Assembly (NCBI RefSeq): GCF_000384395.1
Contig: NZ_ARWE01000001.1
Location: 1,426,001 to 1,490,000, forward strand
Source of the DNA: Geopsychrobacter electrodiphilus DSM 16401
GTDB taxonomy: Bacteria > Desulfobacterota > Desulfuromonadia > Desulfuromonadales > Geopsychrobacteraceae
Direction: 5' to 3'
DNA length: 64,000 nt
Positions within the stretch are counted from its first letter, which is position 1, and every line of letters begins with the position of its first letter. The position numbers were made by a program, and so were the translations under genes. Under the pieces are notes generated by a model. That model worked only from the letters and a program-made list of their open reading frames with translations. It did no database searches and was not told the origin of the DNA. Positions 7,706 through 16,148 of the stretch are shown here, piece by piece.

Positions 7706-9337
7706 TTAGCCGAGGATCTGTTTGAGATCCGCCTCGGCCGTGGTGATCGGCCCGATGTTGAAATTCTCAACCAGGAAATTGAGTACATTCGGGGTAATAA
7801 ATGCCGGCAGATTCGGTCCGATTTTGATGTCCCGTATGCCGAGGTGCAGCAGGGTCAACAGGATTGCAACCGCTTTCTGTTCATACCAGGAGAGGATGAA
7901 CGAGAGCGGCAGGTCATTGACGCCACATTCAAACGCGTTGGCCAGAGCGACGGCAATCTGAACGGCCGAGTATGCATCGTTGCATTGTCCGATATCCAGC
8001 AGGCGCGGAATGCCGCCAATGTCACCGAATTCCATCTTGTTGAAGCGATATTTACCACAGGCCAGGGTCAGGATGACGGTATCCTTGGGAGCCTTCTCGG
8101 CGAACTCGGTGTAGTAGTTACGGCCAGTTTCGGCACCATCGCAACCACCGACCAGGAAGAAATGCTTGATCGCGCCAGACTTGACCGCATCAATCACCTT
8201 GTCAGCCACGCCGAGGACGGCGTTATGTCCGAAACCGGTAAGAATTTTCTGTCCCGGAGCCTCAGGGAAGCCTTTTCCGGCCAGGGCACAATTGATTACT
8301 TCGGAAAAATCCCAGCCATCGATATGTTTCACATCAGGGAACTGGACACGATCCCAGGTGAAGAGGCGATCTTTATAGTTCTCTGCTGGCTTCTGGATAC
8401 AATTGGTGTTGAAGACGATTGCACCCGGGAAGCTCTGGAATTCCTTGTGTTGATCCTGCCAGGCGCCGCCCCAGTTGCCCGCCAGATGGCTGAACTTTTT
8501 CAGTTCTGGATAACCGTGGGCTGGCAGCATTTCACCGTGGGTATAGATGTTGATCCCTTTCCCTTCGGTCTGCTTGAGAATCTCTTCGAGGAAGCGCATG
8601 TCGTGCCCTGAAACCAGAATGGCTTTACCTGCCTTGGTGCCAAGTTCAACGGGGGTCGGTACTGGATGTCCGTAGCGATCAGTGTGAGCCTTGTTGAGCA
8701 GTTCCATGGTCACCAGGTTGATACGACCGCATTCCATGGCGATGCCGACGAGATCCATCAGCCCGAGGCTGTCGTTTTGCAGGTCGGTCAGGGCCTTGTG
8801 GGTAAACGCATAGATTTCATCGCTTTGGCGCTCAAGGATGATGGCGTGGTCGGCATAAGCGGCATACCCCTTGATCCCGAACAGAATCGTGCTGCGCATT
8901 GACTGCAGGTCAGCATCCAGTTTGGCGTCCTTGACGCCGTGCAGCTGAGCAAGGGCCAGCTGGGCAGAGCGTTCTGTTGGAAATGCCCAGTTTTGTGCGG
9001 CTTCAGGGACAGTACCGCCGAACGCACCGCCATTGGCTTTCTCGAAAAGTTGACGGGCTGTTTCACGCAGGCTTACAGCTTCGGCAATGATCTTCGCGAT
9101 GGAGTCGTCGGCAAAGTCAACATTGGTCACAGTGGTGAACAGCGCCTTGATTACAAACTGGTCAAGTTCATTTGAATGAGCACCTTTTTGACGTGCCTGA
9201 TGCGCCCAGAAGCTGACGCCTTTAACAGAATAGACCAGGAGATCCTGAAGATCTGATGTGGTTGGCTGTTTGCCACAAACGCCAACTTTGTCACATCCGA
9301 CTCCTTTGGCTGCGGTTTCACATTGGTAACAAAACAT
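7706..9337 (-). CDS. hcp: hydroxylamine reductase / hybrid cluster protein (class I)
   Basis: A 543-residue prismane protein of cytoplasm, linked to NO and nitrosative stress defence and able to reduce hydroxylamine or NO. The N-terminal cysteines C3, C6, C15 and C21 give the Cx2Cx8Cx5C spacing of class I enzymes, which carry a [4Fe-4S] proximal cluster as in Desulfovibrio. Hybrid-cluster ligand segments are visible: GHDMRF, HGEMLPAHGYPEL, FNTNCIQ, VGGCDG, LACGKYRF and DIGQCNDAY. An excellent GAAGGAGG site precedes the ATG. It is a single-gene unit with an FNR/HcpR-like site upstream and no adjacent hcr reductase gene, so electrons must come from another donor. Confidence 0.95.
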   Translation of the reverse strand: MFCYQCETAAKGVGCDKVGVCGKQPTTSDLQDLLVYSVKGVSFWAHQARQKGAHSNELDQFVIKALFTTVTNVDFADDSIAKIIAEAVSLRETARQLFEKANGGAFGGTVPEAAQNWAFPTERSAQLALAQLHGVKDAKLDADLQSMRSTILFGIKGYAAYADHAIILERQSDEIYAFTHKALTDLQNDSLGLMDLVGIAMECGRINLVTMELLNKAHTDRYGHPVPTPVELGTKAGKAILVSGHDMRFLEEILKQTEGKGINIYTHGEMLPAHGYPELKKFSHLAGNWGGAWQDQHKEFQSFPGAIVFNTNCIQKPAENYKDRLFTWDRVQFPDVKHIDGWDFSEVINCALAGKGFPEAPGQKILTGFGHNAVLGVADKVIDAVKSGAIKHFFLVGGCDGAETGRNYYTEFAEKAPKDTVILTLACGKYRFNKMEFGDIGGIPRLLDIGQCNDAYSAVQIAVALANAFECGVNDLPLSFILSWYEQKAVAILLTLLHLGIRDIKIGPNLPAFITPNVLNFLVENFNIGPITTAEADLKQILG

Positions 9338-9412
9338 GCATGTCCTCCTTCTAAAGGTTTTTGGGCCACTTGTAGCCGAGTTTTAAATGCTATCTCGTAT
9401 TGAGATGGATGC

Positions 9413-9454
9413 AAGATAACAGAGGTTTTCAGCTTAAACTTTGACGCTGGTCAA
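9413..9454 (-). promoter_or_regulatory. hcp promoter with FNR/HcpR-like operator
   Basis: A perfect palindrome TTGAC-GCTG-GTCAA occupies 9441-9454, the form bound by several CRP/FNR-family regulators (DNR/HcpR type). On the minus strand a TATCTT hexamer (9418-9413) lies downstream; a start near 9406 would put the operator centre at about -41.5, the class II activation position. The operator match is seen; the regulator and start site are inferred. Confidence 0.55.
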
Positions 9455-9464
9455 GAAATGTCCA

Positions 9465-9489
9465 AAAGATGATTTAAATTGTCATCTTT
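9465..9489. repeat. 8-bp inverted repeat upstream of the hcp operator
   Basis: Arms AAAGATGA (9465-9472) and TCATCTTT (9482-9489) with a nine-base AT-rich centre. It could be a second regulator site or part of a stem. It overlaps the stop codon of a short minus-strand open frame. Confidence 0.4.
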
Positions 9490-10031
9490 CAGCCTTGATC
9501 GTTAGGTTATAAGGGTAAATGCTGTCGAGTTTAACGGTATAACTCAGATACTGATTTAGGCTCGAGTCGAGACCTTTGAACTTTTCGCTTAAGAGCATTT
9601 CGGCTGCGGTATGAAGGGCTGGATAACCTCCTGATGAATTCTCCGTCTATACGTCAAAACTGTGTCTGGCGATTTCAGCCTCAATAATTCCCTAAGATTT
9701 GAGAATTTTCAGATGGCCCGCTTGCGGGGTCGGTCATGTTGCCAGCATAAAATGTCCTTTGGGGATGACAAGATTCGTGGCCGGAGTGTCAGGTCATAAA
9801 CAAAAACACAAGTTATATTAAACCCCAATTGGAATTTATCTTTGTTTCGCTTGCCATCAGGTCTTAAGTACAGGCTGATGGTCGGACTATAAATAAGAGA
9901 CATTCCTTGTATACATATTTGTTATGTCAGTCTGGATTTGGCGCTGGTATAGTTAGGGATCAATTTTGAATATATCAGGTATTTAAAGGCTCCCAGATTG
10001 GCTCTTGATACATGGTTAGGGAAGGCATTTC

Positions 10032-12395
10032 ATGAGTAAAATAAAGACAATTATACTGGGAATTTTTGTTGTATCGGGTCTCTTTATTGCTGTGTCAGCC
10101 CTACTGGTCAAACTATACGTTACGCCCGAAAGAGTACGGACTCTCGTCCAGACGGGACTCGAAGAGGCATTGCAGAGACCGGTAACATTGGGAGCGGTCT
10201 CTGTTGGGCTCTTTACCGGGATCCGGATGGAAGAGCTTAAAATCAAAGGGAAAAAATCGGACGATGTTCTTCTTTCGGCCCAAAATATTGAAATGTCATA
10301 TGACTTTAATTCTCTTTTCCATGGTGAATTACGCTTGGGGAAGATTTTGATTATGCAGCCACAACTGAGGTTGGTGCGTGAAGCTGATGGTCGCTTGAAT
10401 ATCGATGATCTACTCAAGGGGCATTCGGCTCGGGAGAATGACGTCGCTGCCAGTTCCCCAACAAAGGGGGCAGCAGCACCGATCTCCTTTATTGTGAAAC
10501 GATTTTCACTGGAGGGAGGCAGCCTGCTGTTCCTGGATCGCAGGTTGAACCAGGTCTCGCCCTATCGCTACAAGCTGGATGATCTGGGTGTGGATGTTGA
10601 AAATTTTGCCCTCGGTGAAGTTTTTCCTGTGAGGATAAGAGCCAAATTGAACGACAGACCATTTTCAATGGAGATGCGTTTCAGCTTTGAGGATGGTCTG
10701 GAGCAGTTACACTTTAAGTCGCATCAACTGGATCTTGTCCCGTTTCTCCCTTATCTGAAAGGTTATTTGCCGGGAAGCCTTGGGCGCGGGCTCCTTTCGA
10801 CAGATATTTCCATAGATAGGGAACATGATGATTTTGTAGCGAAGGGTGACCTGACCCTTGAGAAAGTTGATCTCAGCCTGAACCTCAAGAATCCCTTACA
10901 CTGGAATCAGGTAAGGATTGCTGTGACCCATGAATTGACTTATCACACGCGTGATCAGGTCGTTGACGTTAAAAAGTTGCGGCTCGAAATAGATGGTCTC
11001 ACCGCGGATTACCAGGGGAAAATATTACTGAATCAGGTTCCGCAGGTTGCAGGCGAAGCCAGTCTTCAAATTCTGGATTTACGTAAAATTTCCTCTCTAT
11101 TGCCACTTGAAATTCGTGAGCAGGTCGCGACATATGGGATCGCGGGTGCTTTGGATCTGCAGGTTCAGGTCGAGGGGGAGCCAGTGGTTGCACAGGCTGT
11201 TCGTCAGGCAACCCTAAAGGTCAGCGAGCTTCAGGCCAGCCTTGGAGGGGTACGTCCTGCCCTTAATGGGACTCTCAGTTATAAAGCCGGGCGAATCAGG
11301 GGCTCACAATTAAAAGTAGACCTCAACGATCAGCATTTGCAACTGGATCTGGAGGCGACGCAGGTTTTTTCGAATTTACCGCACCTGGAAATGACTGTTT
11401 CTACGGATAAATTCAACCTTGATCCCTTTTTCCCAGGATCGCGCGTCGGCGAGAATTCGGCTCAGGCAACTCGGTCGCAAGTTGGTTCTGTTGTCCCCAA
11501 GGCTCCCCTGCGGGGCACCCCGGCACCTCCGCTGTCTGTCAAAGCTCTGCTGAAGATAAAAGACCTCAATTACCGCGAAGTTTTATTTGAGAATATTGAA
11601 GGCCAGATGGTTTTGCAGGACGGTCTATTTCGAATTGATCATATGATTGCCGACCTCGCTGGTGGTCACGTCAAACTTTCGACCGTTACTGTTCTCGGAG
11701 AGGCTGATCTTCCTTTGAGTGGCGATTTTAGTTGTAAGGGAATAACTCTTTCGACCTTGACCGATGCTCTTTTGCCTAAAGAAAAAGGGAGCATCAGTGG
11801 TTCCTTGACGGCTACGAGCCACTTCAGCACGCACGGCGGAGCGATTGATCCGCTTGCTGTCCTGCAGGCAAAGGGAACCTTTGATTTACAAAGTGGTGAG
11901 ATTAAAGGTGGCCCTCTGCTCGCCGAATTCTCTCGCTTTCTGGCTAATCCTGAGCTTCAGGTTGTTGGTTTTAGTCGGTTTTCAGGGACCTATGGAATAA
12001 AGCTAAAAGAAGGGACGATAGACTCAAAGTTGGAAAGTCGTCACATATCTATTGCCCCCAAAGGGCAGTTTACTTTGAATGGTGGCCTGGATCTGACGCT
12101 GGAAACCCGATTCGACCCGGAGACGATGGCAAAAGTTGGTGTCGGGGGCAAAGGGCTGAATTTATTAAAAGACGAGCTGGGTTGGAGCCTGTTCCCCCTT
12201 AAGGTCAAGGGGACGTATACCAGCCCCCGTTTTCTTCTTGATTCTTCCAGTCTTACAAAACAGCTAAAAAAGGGAGTTGTCCAGGAGCTTGAACGGGAGC
12301 TGCAGAATAAATTGGGGGGAAAGACCGAAAACGTACAAAAACAGCAGATGCGGCAACTTCTGAACGGGACACTGAAGCAGTTGTTCGGCAATTAG
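10032..12395 (+). CDS. AsmA family protein
   Basis: A 787-residue envelope protein with a single N-terminal membrane anchor (about residues 7-28) and a long beta-rich periplasmic part. The segment after the anchor (RVRTLVQTGLEEALQRPVTLGAVSVGLFTGIRMEEL region) is the classic AsmA start, and the C-terminal part (KGTFDLQSGEIKGGPL region) resembles the AsmA_2 domain. Members of this family are related to bridge-like lipid transfer proteins that move phospholipid towards the outer membrane; that role is inferred here. A proline-rich linker lies near residues 480-505. The gene starts after a large non-coding region and is alone on its strand except for the downstream ferritin-like gene. Confidence 0.82.
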   Translation: MSKIKTIILGIFVVSGLFIAVSALLVKLYVTPERVRTLVQTGLEEALQRPVTLGAVSVGLFTGIRMEELKIKGKKSDDVLLSAQNIEMSYDFNSLFHGELRLGKILIMQPQLRLVREADGRLNIDDLLKGHSARENDVAASSPTKGAAAPISFIVKRFSLEGGSLLFLDRRLNQVSPYRYKLDDLGVDVENFALGEVFPVRIRAKLNDRPFSMEMRFSFEDGLEQLHFKSHQLDLVPFLPYLKGYLPGSLGRGLLSTDISIDREHDDFVAKGDLTLEKVDLSLNLKNPLHWNQVRIAVTHELTYHTRDQVVDVKKLRLEIDGLTADYQGKILLNQVPQVAGEASLQILDLRKISSLLPLEIREQVATYGIAGALDLQVQVEGEPVVAQAVRQATLKVSELQASLGGVRPALNGTLSYKAGRIRGSQLKVDLNDQHLQLDLEATQVFSNLPHLEMTVSTDKFNLDPFFPGSRVGENSAQATRSQVGSVVPKAPLRGTPAPPLSVKALLKIKDLNYREVLFENIEGQMVLQDGLFRIDHMIADLAGGHVKLSTVTVLGEADLPLSGDFSCKGITLSTLTDALLPKEKGSISGSLTATSHFSTHGGAIDPLAVLQAKGTFDLQSGEIKGGPLLAEFSRFLANPELQVVGFSRFSGTYGIKLKEGTIDSKLESRHISIAPKGQFTLNGGLDLTLETRFDPETMAKVGVGGKGLNLLKDELGWSLFPLKVKGTYTSPRFLLDSSSLTKQLKKGVVQELERELQNKLGGKTENVQKQQMRQLLNGTLKQLFGN

Positions 12396-12477
12396 TTGCA
12401 TTGCCTGGTTCGGCTTTATCAATTGCCACAACTGGTCTGGACAGATTGCAGAGAAAAAGGTAATTTGATGGCCGAAA

Positions 12478-12505
12478 TTGCATAAGGAATTTTGCATAAG
12501 GAATT
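12478..12505 (+). repeat. 14-bp direct tandem repeat (two copies)
   Basis: The unit TTGCATAAGGAATT is repeated exactly twice, immediately before the ribosome binding site (CAGGAG) of the ferritin-like gene. Each copy contains AAGGA. It may be a simple duplication or a translational or operator element. Confidence 0.7.
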
Positions 12506-12526
12506 TTATTCAGGAGATAAAACCCT

Positions 12527-13018
12527 ATGTCTGGAACAGATGATTTTAGTGGTTTCGAGGTAATTCGAGCCGCGATGGAAGTTGAGAAAAATGGACATCG
12601 TTTTTACGCAGCAATGGTTGAAAAATCTCATACGCAACTGGCGCGGGAACTCTTTGCGCAGTTGGCCCAAGATGAGGTGGGGCATTTGCGGACACTGGAA
12701 AATTTAGCAACCACGTACGAAGATGGTGCCTTCTGGGAAGGGGAGGAGGAGTTTCTTCCTTACCTGCGACGTTTTAACGATAAAGAGGTTTTCCCCTCAA
12801 CTGAGCAGGTTGCAGCCGTACTGGTCAGCAAGGAAGGGGATATCCGGGCACTGGAGTTGGCGATAGACGCCGAAGAAAAGTTCGCCGCTTTCTTCCAGAC
12901 CGCGACTCTAAACGCCAGGGACCCCGAAGGGAAGAAAGCTTTTGCCTGGTTGGCTGCAGAAGAGGGCCGTCATGCGGCGATTTTAAAAGAGCGGAAAGCA
13001 AAAATTCTCGGGCACTGA
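12527..13018 (+). CDS. ferritin-like diiron (rubrerythrin-type) protein
   Basis: A 163-residue four-helix protein with the diiron ligand set of the ferritin/rubrerythrin superfamily: E20 in EVEKNGHRFY, E50 and H53 in DEVGHL, E116/E117 in AEEKFAAFF and E146/H149 in EEGRH. No C-terminal rubredoxin domain is present, so it is not a complete rubrerythrin. Related delta-proteobacterial proteins are linked to peroxide or iron handling, which is only an inference here. The CAGGAG site and a tandem repeat precede the ATG, and a strong terminator follows. Confidence 0.8.
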   Translation: MSGTDDFSGFEVIRAAMEVEKNGHRFYAAMVEKSHTQLARELFAQLAQDEVGHLRTLENLATTYEDGAFWEGEEEFLPYLRRFNDKEVFPSTEQVAAVLVSKEGDIRALELAIDAEEKFAAFFQTATLNARDPEGKKAFAWLAAEEGRHAAILKERKAKILGH

Positions 13019-13033
13019 AAAGATTTTTGATCC

Positions 13034-13089
13034 AACCTGAGTTAACAGGAGTTCCGATAGCGATAATTCCCGTTAACTCAGGTTTTTTT
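13034..13089 (+). terminator. Rho-independent terminator after the ferritin-like gene
   Basis: AACCTGAGTTAAC and GTTAACTCAGGTT arms (from about 13034 and 13072) with one mismatch near the loop, followed by seven T at 13083-13089. Confidence 0.85.
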
Positions 13090-13166
13090 GCGCCCAAATG
13101 CAGCGAAAAGGCCCTGATGTCCCATGGTGCTTGCTGTGAATTTTTCCTGAGTGAGGTCTATCGATT

Positions 13167-14555
13167 CTAGCCGACTTCATTATACTCACGCGCGCGAAAT
13201 TCAACCCCAAGATCCTCTGCCACTTTGCGACAGGCCGCGATGTCTACACCCGGGTAACTGACCGCGCTGGCAATAACTTCGGGGATATAGGTCGGGGCCT
13301 GCTTGAGAAAATCCTTGACCGCTTCATATCCAATTTCGGGATACTTTGAGCGGCAGAGTTTTTGATACTGTGTGGCGTCGGGTGCATTGAGTGAAACCGA
13401 GAGTGCATCAACTTTCCCCGCCAGGTCTGGCAGAATATTGCGACCGTGCACCAGATTAGCCTGTCCGTCAGTATTGATGCGAACCTTGACCTGATGTGTT
13501 TTTAGCCAGGCTGATAGTTCGCATATCAGTTCGAGACGCAACAGTGGTTCGCCGTAGCCGCAAAAAACCACTTCCCGATATTTTTTCGGGTCACCAATGG
13601 CACGTTTCAGCTCTTCAATGTCCGGTTCATGATCGAGTTTAAGTTCATGCCCCTTGACGACAAAATCATCAAATTTGGCGCAGAAGACACAACTGTTCGT
13701 GCAGCGGTTGGTGATATTGAGATAGAGCGAATCGCGGATCTGATAGGCAATTTTTGTCTGCTGGTCGACAGCACCGATGCCGAACAGATCATAGACATTG
13801 CGACTGGTTACGCGGGCGACATCGCTTAAGGTTAAGCCTTTTATTTCGGCCAGCTTTTCGGCTGTATAGCGGACATAGGCAGGTTCATTGCGTTTGCCCC
13901 GATGCGGGACAGGTGCGAGGTAGGGGCAATCAGTTTCGATCATCATGCGGTCAATCGGGACGGCGGCCACAACTTCACGCTGGGCTTCATTTTTGGGATA
14001 ACTGATCGTGCCAGGGAAAGACAGGTAAAAGCCGAGGTCCAGACAGGCGCGGGCCATCGTGATATCGCCGCTGAAGCAGTGCAGCACTCCACCGCAGTCT
14101 GCAGCATGCTCCTCATGTAAAATCTGGAGCACTTCAGCGTGGGCCTCACGATCATGCACAATAATCGGCTTCTGATGTTTTCGCGCCAGGCGGATCTGTT
14201 GGCGAAATGCCGTTCGCTGCTGGTCACGGGGCGAGTGGTCGCGGAAGAAGTCGAGACCGATCTCGCCAACGGCCACCACCTTCGGCGCAGCCAGCAGACT
14301 CTCAATTAACGCGAGCCCTTCCGCAGTGGCTTCGCCGGCATCATGTGGATGAATGCCGACCGCAGCATGGACCTGAGCATACTGTGCGGCCAGGGTGACA
14401 CTTCTGGCAGAACTCTGAAGATCACAACCGATGGTCAGAATCTGTTTGATCCCAGCCTCATCGGCCCTCTGCAGGATCTGTTCAAGCTCATCGCCAAACT
14501 GGCTGCTATCGAGATGGGCGTGGCTGTCGATCAGGGTCAGAAGCTTTTCGTTCAT
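13167..14555 (-). CDS. TatD-family deoxyribonuclease fused to a radical SAM domain
   Basis: A 462-residue two-domain protein. Residues 1-260 are a complete TatD metal-dependent hydrolase: D10/H12/H14 (DSHAHLD), E98 (VGEIGLDFFRD), H134 (IVHDREAH), H159 (LHCFSG) and D209 (IETDCPYL). Residues 275-462 are a radical SAM domain with C285-x3-C289-x2-C292, of the type elsewhere encoded next to tatD as a separate TatD-linked radical SAM protein. FCGYGEPLL provides the GGE-like SAM motif. The substrate of the radical half is unknown. It is the last gene of the tmk-holB-PSP1-metG unit, 20 bp after metG. I see no stop or frameshift at the junction. Confidence 0.88.
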   Translation of the reverse strand: MNEKLLTLIDSHAHLDSSQFGDELEQILQRADEAGIKQILTIGCDLQSSARSVTLAAQYAQVHAAVGIHPHDAGEATAEGLALIESLLAAPKVVAVGEIGLDFFRDHSPRDQQRTAFRQQIRLARKHQKPIIVHDREAHAEVLQILHEEHAADCGGVLHCFSGDITMARACLDLGFYLSFPGTISYPKNEAQREVVAAVPIDRMMIETDCPYLAPVPHRGKRNEPAYVRYTAEKLAEIKGLTLSDVARVTSRNVYDLFGIGAVDQQTKIAYQIRDSLYLNITNRCTNSCVFCAKFDDFVVKGHELKLDHEPDIEELKRAIGDPKKYREVVFCGYGEPLLRLELICELSAWLKTHQVKVRINTDGQANLVHGRNILPDLAGKVDALSVSLNAPDATQYQKLCRSKYPEIGYEAVKDFLKQAPTYIPEVIASAVSYPGVDIAACRKVAEDLGVEFRAREYNEVG

Positions 14556-14575
14556 GTCTGTTTTCTCATCCGGCC

Positions 14576-16105
14576 TTATTCGGCCTCTATCCGAGGGAAG
14601 AGTGGGCTGGCCTTTTTGATTTTGCTGCCCGCCTGCAAGGCACCCCAGGTATCATTGTCAGCCAGATTCGCCTTGGGGTCGACCCCTAGCAAGGCCAGGA
14701 TCTTCTCAGCGGTCTCTGGCATGAAGGGGGCAATCTGGAGCGCGATCAGCCGTTGAGCCTCGAGCAGATTATAGAGCACCCGGCCCAAGCGTCCCTGTTG
14801 CGCCGGGTCTTTGGCCAGAGCCCAGGGGGCAGTTTCGTCAATATATTTATTGCCGGCCGAAATGAGTTCCCAAATCGTCTGCAGTACCTTGTTGAAGGCC
14901 ATATCCTCATAGAGCTTGTCAATCTTTGCTGTCGCCAGCGGAAAGAGGTCGATATACGCTTGATCGATCTCATCGGCATGATCTGGACTCTGTACCACCC
15001 CGTCGAAATATTTGCCGAGCATGGCGGTTGAACGGCTGAGCAGGTTTCCGAGGTCGTTGGCCAGGTCGGAATTGATCCGCGAAATGAGCGAGCTGTGGGA
15101 AAAATCTCCATCAAGCCCAAAGGGGACTTCGCGCAATAGAAAGTAGCGGATGGCATCGACGCCATATTTATCGATCAACATGTTCGGTTCCACTACATTG
15201 CGCAGACTCTTACTCATCTTCTGCCCTTCAACAGTCCACCAGCCGTGAGCGAAGACCTTTTTGGGGAGCGGCAGACCGGCAGCCATAAGAAAGGTCGGCC
15301 AGTAGACGGCGTGAAAACGCAGGATGTCCTTGCCGATAACATGAACGTCGACCGGCCAGAAATTTTCGTAGAGACCGTCCTTGTCCTCGGGATAGCCTAG
15401 AGCCGAAATGTAGTTGGACAGGGCATCAAACCAGACATAAATGACATGTTTCTCATTGCCCGGCACTGGAATTCCCCAGGAGAAAGAGGTGCGTGAAATC
15501 GAAAGATCACGCAGCCCCTCTTTGATAAAGGAGATGATCTCGTTGCGGCGTGATTTCGGTTGAATAAAGTCGGGATTTTCCTCAATGTGCCTTACCAGTT
15601 GCTCCTGATATTGACTCATGCGAAAGAAATAGGACTCTTCTTTTAACTTGGTTGTCGGACGCCCGCAATCGGGGCAGGTCCCGTCGAGCAGTTGGGTCTC
15701 GGTCCAGAAGGTTTCACAAGGGGTACAGTACCAGTCTTCGTATTCGCCGAGGAAGATATCGCCCTTCGCTTCGAGTTTGCGAAACTGTTCTGAAACCGCA
15801 CGCTTGTGCCGTTCTTGCGTGGTGCGGATGAAGTCATTGTGGCTGATATTGAGTTTGTCCCACAGGGCTTGATAACGTTTAACCACGCGATCGGCCAGTT
15901 CGAGCGGGGTCTCGCCGTTGGCGTCGGCGGCAGCCTCGACTTTTTGTCCATGCTCATCGGTGCCGGTCAAAAAATAGACGTCATACCCGCGTGAGCGTTT
16001 GTAGCGTGAGATAACATCGCACGCCAAGGTGGTGTATGCATGCCCGATGTGCGGGACATCATTGACGTAGTAAATCGGAGTGGTGACGTAAAATGTTCCG
16101 GCCAT
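14576..16105 (-). CDS. metG: methionyl-tRNA synthetase
   Basis: A 509-residue class I synthetase that charges tRNA-Met. The HIGH motif occurs in PIYYVNDVPHIGHAY, the zinc knuckle as CTPCETFW plus CPDCGRPT, and the KMSKS loop in GQKMSKSLRN. The frame stays open to 16399, but that extension overlaps the upstream PSP1 gene and is basic low-complexity sequence; the ATG at 16105 follows AAGGAGG and begins with the expected MAGTFYVTTP. The protein lacks the C-terminal tRNA-binding/dimerisation domain found in ~650-residue MetG forms, so it should be monomeric or rely on a separate protein. Confidence 0.95.
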   Translation of the reverse strand: MAGTFYVTTPIYYVNDVPHIGHAYTTLACDVISRYKRSRGYDVYFLTGTDEHGQKVEAAADANGETPLELADRVVKRYQALWDKLNISHNDFIRTTQERHKRAVSEQFRKLEAKGDIFLGEYEDWYCTPCETFWTETQLLDGTCPDCGRPTTKLKEESYFFRMSQYQEQLVRHIEENPDFIQPKSRRNEIISFIKEGLRDLSISRTSFSWGIPVPGNEKHVIYVWFDALSNYISALGYPEDKDGLYENFWPVDVHVIGKDILRFHAVYWPTFLMAAGLPLPKKVFAHGWWTVEGQKMSKSLRNVVEPNMLIDKYGVDAIRYFLLREVPFGLDGDFSHSSLISRINSDLANDLGNLLSRSTAMLGKYFDGVVQSPDHADEIDQAYIDLFPLATAKIDKLYEDMAFNKVLQTIWELISAGNKYIDETAPWALAKDPAQQGRLGRVLYNLLEAQRLIALQIAPFMPETAEKILALLGVDPKANLADNDTWGALQAGSKIKKASPLFPRIEAE

Positions 16106-16148
16106 TACAGCCTCCTTTTGCTCTATGCTATGTAATAAAATTAATAAA

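Larger units (their letters stand above)
9338..10031. other. 694 bp gene-poor region between hcp and the AsmA-like gene
   Basis: No convincing gene is visible. It holds the hcp promoter and operator, the inverted repeat at 9465-9489 and, on the minus strand, a 54-codon open stretch ending at 9482 (an ATG at 9598 would give 38 residues) whose composition looks protein-like. Frames further upstream on that strand are broken by stops at several points, so a decayed gene is possible. A 64-residue frame at 9709-9903 (minus) has no family features. The promoter of the AsmA-like gene should also lie here but was not identified. Confidence 0.5.

Noticed and set aside
7844-8611. 255-codon plus-strand open frame inside hcp
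   Set aside because: It is antisense to a well-supported hcp gene and shows no family features or ribosome binding site.
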